Source: Streptomyces sp. NBC_01197 (GTDB taxonomy: Bacteria; Actinomycetota; Actinomycetes; Streptomycetales; Streptomycetaceae). From it: 64,000 nt of DNA. The position numbers were made by a program, and so were the translations under genes. Each line of letters begins with the position of its first letter. Position 1 is the first letter of the stretch. Below, in pieces: positions 60,831 through 64,000 of this stretch. A model generated the notes under the pieces. It was not told where the DNA came from and did not search any database. It saw nothing but the letters and a program-made list of their open reading frames with translations. The stretch spans positions 310,001 to 374,000 of the forward strand of contig NZ_CP108569.1 of NCBI RefSeq assembly GCF_036010505.1, given 5' to 3'.

Positions 60831-62387
60831 ATGACCCGCTTCTCGCTGCCTTCCTCCCCCGCCCATGACAGACATCGGCCGCGGTGGCTGCCGTTGACCG
60901 CGACGGCCGGCATCCTGCTGCTGTGCACGGCCGGACTCGGCTCCGCGCATCCGGCAGGGGCTGCCGTGGCCGCGGCCCCCCCGCCCGGGAGCGCGCCCCT
61001 GTACGTCTCCGACTACACCGCGGGCAAGGTGCTGCGGCTTCCCGCGGGCGGGGGTTCGCAGACGGAGGTCCCCACCACCGGGCTGACCCGCCCGACCGGA
61101 ATGGCCCTGGACGCCGCGGGCAATCTCTTCATCGCCGACACTGGCGACAACCGGGTGGTGCGGGTGCCCGCGAACGGCGGACCGCAGAGCGACGTCCCCA
61201 CCACCGACCTGAACCGTCCGATCGGGCTGGCACTCGACCCGGCGGGCGACCTCTACATCGCCGACAGTTTCAACGACCGGGTGGTCGAGGTGCCTGCGGG
61301 CGGCGGGCCCCAGCGGACCGTGCCCACCACCGCGCTGCTCCATCCGAGCGGGCTGGCCCTGGACGCCGCGGACAACCTCTACATCGCCGACTTCAGCAAC
61401 GACCGGGTGGTCGAGGTGCCGGCCGACGGGAGCGGGCAGACCACCGTCCGCGCTGTCGGTCTCTCCCAGCCGACCGGCCTGGCCTTCGACACCCGCGGGG
61501 CTCTCTACATCGCCGACTCGGGCAACGAGCGGGTGATGAAGCTGCCCGCCGGAGGCGGCCGGCAGGTGACCGTCCCCACCACCGGTCTGCGCGGCCCGCA
61601 GGGGCTGGCGCTCGACGGCCCCGGGAATCTGTTCGTCGCCGACTTCGGCAACGACCGTGTGATCGAGGTACCCGCCGACGGCCGGGGGCAGACCACCGTC
61701 CCCTTCACCGGCCTGAGCACCCCGGCCGGCCTAGCGGTGCCTCCTTCCCCGGCCCCGCCCGCCAACGTCAATGCTGTCCCCGGCTTCGGGCGGGCCACGG
61801 TGTCGTTCACCCGGAGCATCTCGCCCTCGGTGAGCCGCTACACCGTGACGGCCATCGACCTCACCCGTTCCTCCCGCGGCGTCCGTACCGCACCGGGCCG
61901 GGACACTCATGTCACGGTCACCGGCCTCGCCCCGGGTGACACCTACCGGTTCACGGTCACCGCCACCAACGCGGCGGGAGCCACCAGCCGCGCGTCCGCC
62001 CGGTCCGAAGCCGTCACCATCCTCCCGGCGCACCGGCACATCGCCACCCGGCTCAGGGCCGAGCCCGCCACGGCGGTCCAGCACCTGCGACCGCCGGTCC
62101 TGCGGGTCAAGGGGCTCTCGGCCACTCTGACCAGAGTGGACGGCGTACCGGTGGCCGGCCGGACCATCGCCTTCACCAACACCGCCAGGACCCGCAAGCT
62201 CTGCTCGGCGGTCACCGACCGCAACGGCGTGGCGCGGTGTGACGCCACCGTCCGGGGCCGGAACCGTGGTGCCGGCGGTCTCGCTGACGACCTGCGCTGC
62301 CACGGGTACCTCGCGACGTTCGCCGGAACCGCCACGTACCGCCCCAGCAAGGACACCGCGCCGGTGCGCTTCGGACACCGGCCCTGA
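60831..62387 (+). CDS. Secreted NHL-repeat six-bladed beta-propeller with FnIII domain
   Basis: 518 aa. Signal peptide (LPLTATAGILLLCTAGLGSA, cleavage near PAGAAVAAA). Residues 57-305 are six near-identical NHL repeats of about 42 aa (LYIADSxNDRVVEVPAGGG, TVPTTGLxxPxGLALDxxGN). A fibronectin type III-like domain follows (PANVNAVPGFGRATVSFTRS, TYRFTVTATNAAGATS). The C-terminal 100 residues look like an Ig-like or bacterial adhesion fold (LRVKGLSATLTRVDGVPVAG). The repeats resemble the extracellular sensor of mycobacterial PknD but no kinase is attached. Probably an extracellular scaffold or ligand-binding protein. Confidence 0.85.
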   Translation: MTRFSLPSSPAHDRHRPRWLPLTATAGILLLCTAGLGSAHPAGAAVAAAPPPGSAPLYVSDYTAGKVLRLPAGGGSQTEVPTTGLTRPTGMALDAAGNLFIADTGDNRVVRVPANGGPQSDVPTTDLNRPIGLALDPAGDLYIADSFNDRVVEVPAGGGPQRTVPTTALLHPSGLALDAADNLYIADFSNDRVVEVPADGSGQTTVRAVGLSQPTGLAFDTRGALYIADSGNERVMKLPAGGGRQVTVPTTGLRGPQGLALDGPGNLFVADFGNDRVIEVPADGRGQTTVPFTGLSTPAGLAVPPSPAPPANVNAVPGFGRATVSFTRSISPSVSRYTVTAIDLTRSSRGVRTAPGRDTHVTVTGLAPGDTYRFTVTATNAAGATSRASARSEAVTILPAHRHIATRLRAEPATAVQHLRPPVLRVKGLSATLTRVDGVPVAGRTIAFTNTARTRKLCSAVTDRNGVARCDATVRGRNRGAGGLADDLRCHGYLATFAGTATYRPSKDTAPVRFGHRP

Positions 62388-62521
62388 CGCCGCTCCCTCC
62401 CCCGGCCCCGCGCCGGAGGGGGGACCACCGTCGTCGACGAGCTGACCGCCGATCGCGGGGACACACTGGCCAGGCCAGGTAAAGCAGGACGGTCAACCCC
62501 GTACGGAGGCAGGAGCCGAAG

Positions 62522-63556
62522 ATGGCACGGAACCCCGACATCGCGCACGGTCCGGCGGACGCCGGTCGCCGCTCGGTCCTGTTGAGCGCGGCGGCGCTCG
62601 CACTCACCGTCTCCGGATGCTCGGGCACGGCCACCCGCACGACGGCCGATGGCACCCGCGGCCCACAGCTCTCCGCCCCGACTGCCCCGGCGTCGGGAGG
62701 GGCCGCCCCTTCGGCGGCCGCACTGCCCCACCCGACGCCCTGGCGGCCGAACGCGGCCGACGTGGACCCCCAGGTGAAGCTGCGCGCCGTGCAGCTCATC
62801 GAGGCACTGGGCACCTGGCGGCCGGGAGGCGGCGGCGCGGCGAAGGCCCGGGCCAGAGTGACCGCGCTCGGCCTGCCCGGAGCGCTCGCGGATCAGGCGG
62901 GGCCGTTGCTGTCCGGCGCGGACGAGGCCGCCCTGCAGGTCATCGACGCGCAGTACGGCGGCATCCTGACCGACTCCGCGAGCGTCCTGGTCGTGTGCAG
63001 ACAGTGGACCCGTTCCGGCGGCGGGCCGGTGACCGCCGGCGGTACGACGGTGGACGTACGGCTGAGCCGGGCGCAGCCACGCTGGTCGGTCACGGCGCTC
63101 CACCCCGCCACCCCGGGACCGGCCTCGTCCGCACTGTCCGACACGGCCCGGAAGGTCCTCGCCGACCACCGCATCAGCCTGCCGCCGGCCTCCGCGGCCG
63201 ACATCCGCAGCGGCGCCGTCCATTCCACCGCGCTGGCAGCACTGCTCCGGCTGGCGGGCGGCTACCGCATCGATGTGAGCGTCGTGCGGTCCGGACATCC
63301 GCTGGATGTCTTCGGCACCCACCGGCCCAGCGACCACCCGCTCGGCCGTGCCTTCGACGTATGGCGGATCAACGGCCGGCCTGTGGTCGCCGCGTCTACG
63401 CCTCGCTCCCTGATCGAGTCCTTCATGCGCGCCGCGGCTGCGGCCGGTTCGTACAACGTCGGCGGCCCCGTCCAGCTCGGGGGCGGCGCCACGTCGAACC
63501 AGTTCTTCTCGGACGCCACGCACCACGACCACGTCCACGTCGGCTTCAACAGCTGA
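62522..63556 (+). CDS. Lipoprotein with M15-like (VanY/VanX-type) zinc motif
   Basis: 344 aa. Lipobox in LLSAAALALTVSGC with the acylated Cys about residue 37, after RR at the start (possible Tat). A Ser/Ala/Pro linker follows. The C-terminal 90 residues contain the peptidase M15 pattern SxHxxGxAxD (here SDHPLGRAFD, about residue 270) and the terminal HxH in HHDHVHVGF (about residue 335). The middle (VKLRAVQLIEALGTWRP) is unassigned. Could be a D,D- or L,D-carboxypeptidase acting on peptidoglycan at the outer face of the membrane. AGGAG precedes ATG. Confidence 0.75.
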   Translation: MARNPDIAHGPADAGRRSVLLSAAALALTVSGCSGTATRTTADGTRGPQLSAPTAPASGGAAPSAAALPHPTPWRPNAADVDPQVKLRAVQLIEALGTWRPGGGGAAKARARVTALGLPGALADQAGPLLSGADEAALQVIDAQYGGILTDSASVLVVCRQWTRSGGGPVTAGGTTVDVRLSRAQPRWSVTALHPATPGPASSALSDTARKVLADHRISLPPASAADIRSGAVHSTALAALLRLAGGYRIDVSVVRSGHPLDVFGTHRPSDHPLGRAFDVWRINGRPVVAASTPRSLIESFMRAAAAAGSYNVGGPVQLGGGATSNQFFSDATHHDHVHVGFNS

Positions 63557-63637
63557 GCCGACGGGCCCTCACTGTGCGCCGCTTCGGGGCCGCTTGGTCT
63601 TTTGAGGACCCCTCACCGCAAGGTCCTTGTATGCGGG

Positions 63638-64000
63638 TCAGTCGAGGGAGCCCGCGAGGTGGTCGAGGGCGGCGACCGTTCCGGACGGCAGGCGTACGCT
63701 TCCGGCCGCGATGTTGTCGTCCAGGTGGGCCGGGTCGGAGGTTCCAGGGATGAGGAGGGTCTGCGCGTAGTGGGCCAACTGCCAGGCCAGGCCGACCTGG
63801 GCGGGCGTCACCCCGAGGGAGGCGGCCGCCTTCACCACGGCGAGGTGCTCGGTCACCTTGGGAACACCGGGAAAAGCGGAGCCGAGCGGGAAGAACGGCA
63901 CCCACGCGATCCCGTGCTCCCGGCACAGGTCCAGCAGCGGTTCGCTCGACCGGTCGAGGACGCTGTACGCGTTCTGTACGCAGGCGATACCGGCGGGCAG
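63638..64000 (-). CDS. Aldo/keto reductase, 5' end outside window
   Basis: The frame is open to the window end on the minus strand. C-terminal 120 residues of an AKR: IACVQNAYSVLDRSSEPLLD, CREHGIAWVPFFPLG, ASLGVTPAQVGLAWQLAHYA and LIPGTSDPAHLDDNIAAGSV, matching the NADP-binding loop (IPGT). Stop at 63638. NADPH-dependent reduction of an aldehyde or ketone. Confidence 0.92.
   Translation of the reverse strand: MPAGIACVQNAYSVLDRSSEPLLDLCREHGIAWVPFFPLGSAFPGVPKVTEHLAVVKAAASLGVTPAQVGLAWQLAHYAQTLLIPGTSDPAHLDDNIAAGSVRLPSGTVAALDHLAGSLD

Overview
The window is high-GC actinobacterial DNA, almost certainly Streptomyces or a close relative. The signs are strong G/C bias at third codon positions, GTG and TTG starts, a subtilisin-inhibitor-like protein, F420-dependent enzymes, class I P450 systems, Tat and Sec secreted glycosidases, and a DUF574-type methyltransferase. 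Most of it is accessory content (regulators, catabolic islands, secreted hydrolases, decayed biosynthetic genes) rather than core genome; etfBA is the main housekeeping-like operon.

Layout. 0-2.1 kb: the 3' part of an OmpR-type response regulator and its sensor kinase. 2.2-8.0 kb: amidohydrolase, TetR regulator divergent from an NCS1 permease, and asparagine synthetase. 8.1-16 kb: a decayed region on the minus strand. It holds an M20 amidohydrolase tail, a RiPP leader-binding/E1-like fragment, a P450 remnant headed by what looks like a thiopeptide precursor leader, a frameshifted HEAT-repeat protein, a frameshifted P450 and an internally deleted ferredoxin/ferredoxin-reductase fusion. A CoaD paralogue, a quinone oxidoreductase and an HxlR regulator between these are intact. 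16.8-20 kb: convergent secreted arabinan-active enzymes (GH54-CBM13 and GH43). 20.3-25.9 kb: VOC protein, SSI-type protease inhibitor, a Clp_N-domain HTH protein with a likely leaderless, doubly operated promoter, an ICL/PEP-mutase family lyase and an MBL-fold protein. 26-35.3 kb: acyl-CoA ligase, SDR, DUF488, secreted phosphoesterase, a fulvocin C-like cysteine-rich protein, a truncated MmyB-type regulator and two coupled F420 enzymes.

36.2-38.8 kb: a tight three-gene operon of small protein, polyprenyl synthetase and MpaB/Lcp-type oxygenase, which suggests synthesis and oxidative processing of a prenyl chain. 38.8-45.8 kb: a minus-strand catabolic operon (ALDH, a 579-aa protein of unknown function, M19 dipeptidase, a DUF3726/Ldh2-like protein, then RidA and MFS) with three consecutive 4-nt overlaps and a divergent LysR regulator. 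46.8-49.6 kb: Tat-exported carotenoid oxygenase and a methyltransferase.

49.8-54.3 kb: a DUF35 protein, a TetR regulator and etfBA. Near-identical paired operators occur upstream of both the DUF35 gene and etfB. An IS5-family element carrying a passenger gene sits exactly at the etfB stop codon, between etfB and etfA. 54.6-59.1 kb: a hydantoin/pyrimidine-type island (racemase, NCS1 permease, GntR, truncated amidohydrolase) with decayed DNA around it. 59.3-64 kb: 2OG-Fe(II) oxygenase, a six-bladed NHL-repeat secreted protein, a lipoprotein with an M15-like zinc motif, and the 3' end of an aldo/keto reductase.

The leading candidates for something new are the relic thiopeptide locus (8.1-10.3 kb), the prenyl synthase/oxygenase operon, the ALDH/579-aa/dipeptidase operon, and the paired-operator TetR switch for etf and DUF35. 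All family names come from reading the sequence; no search was run.
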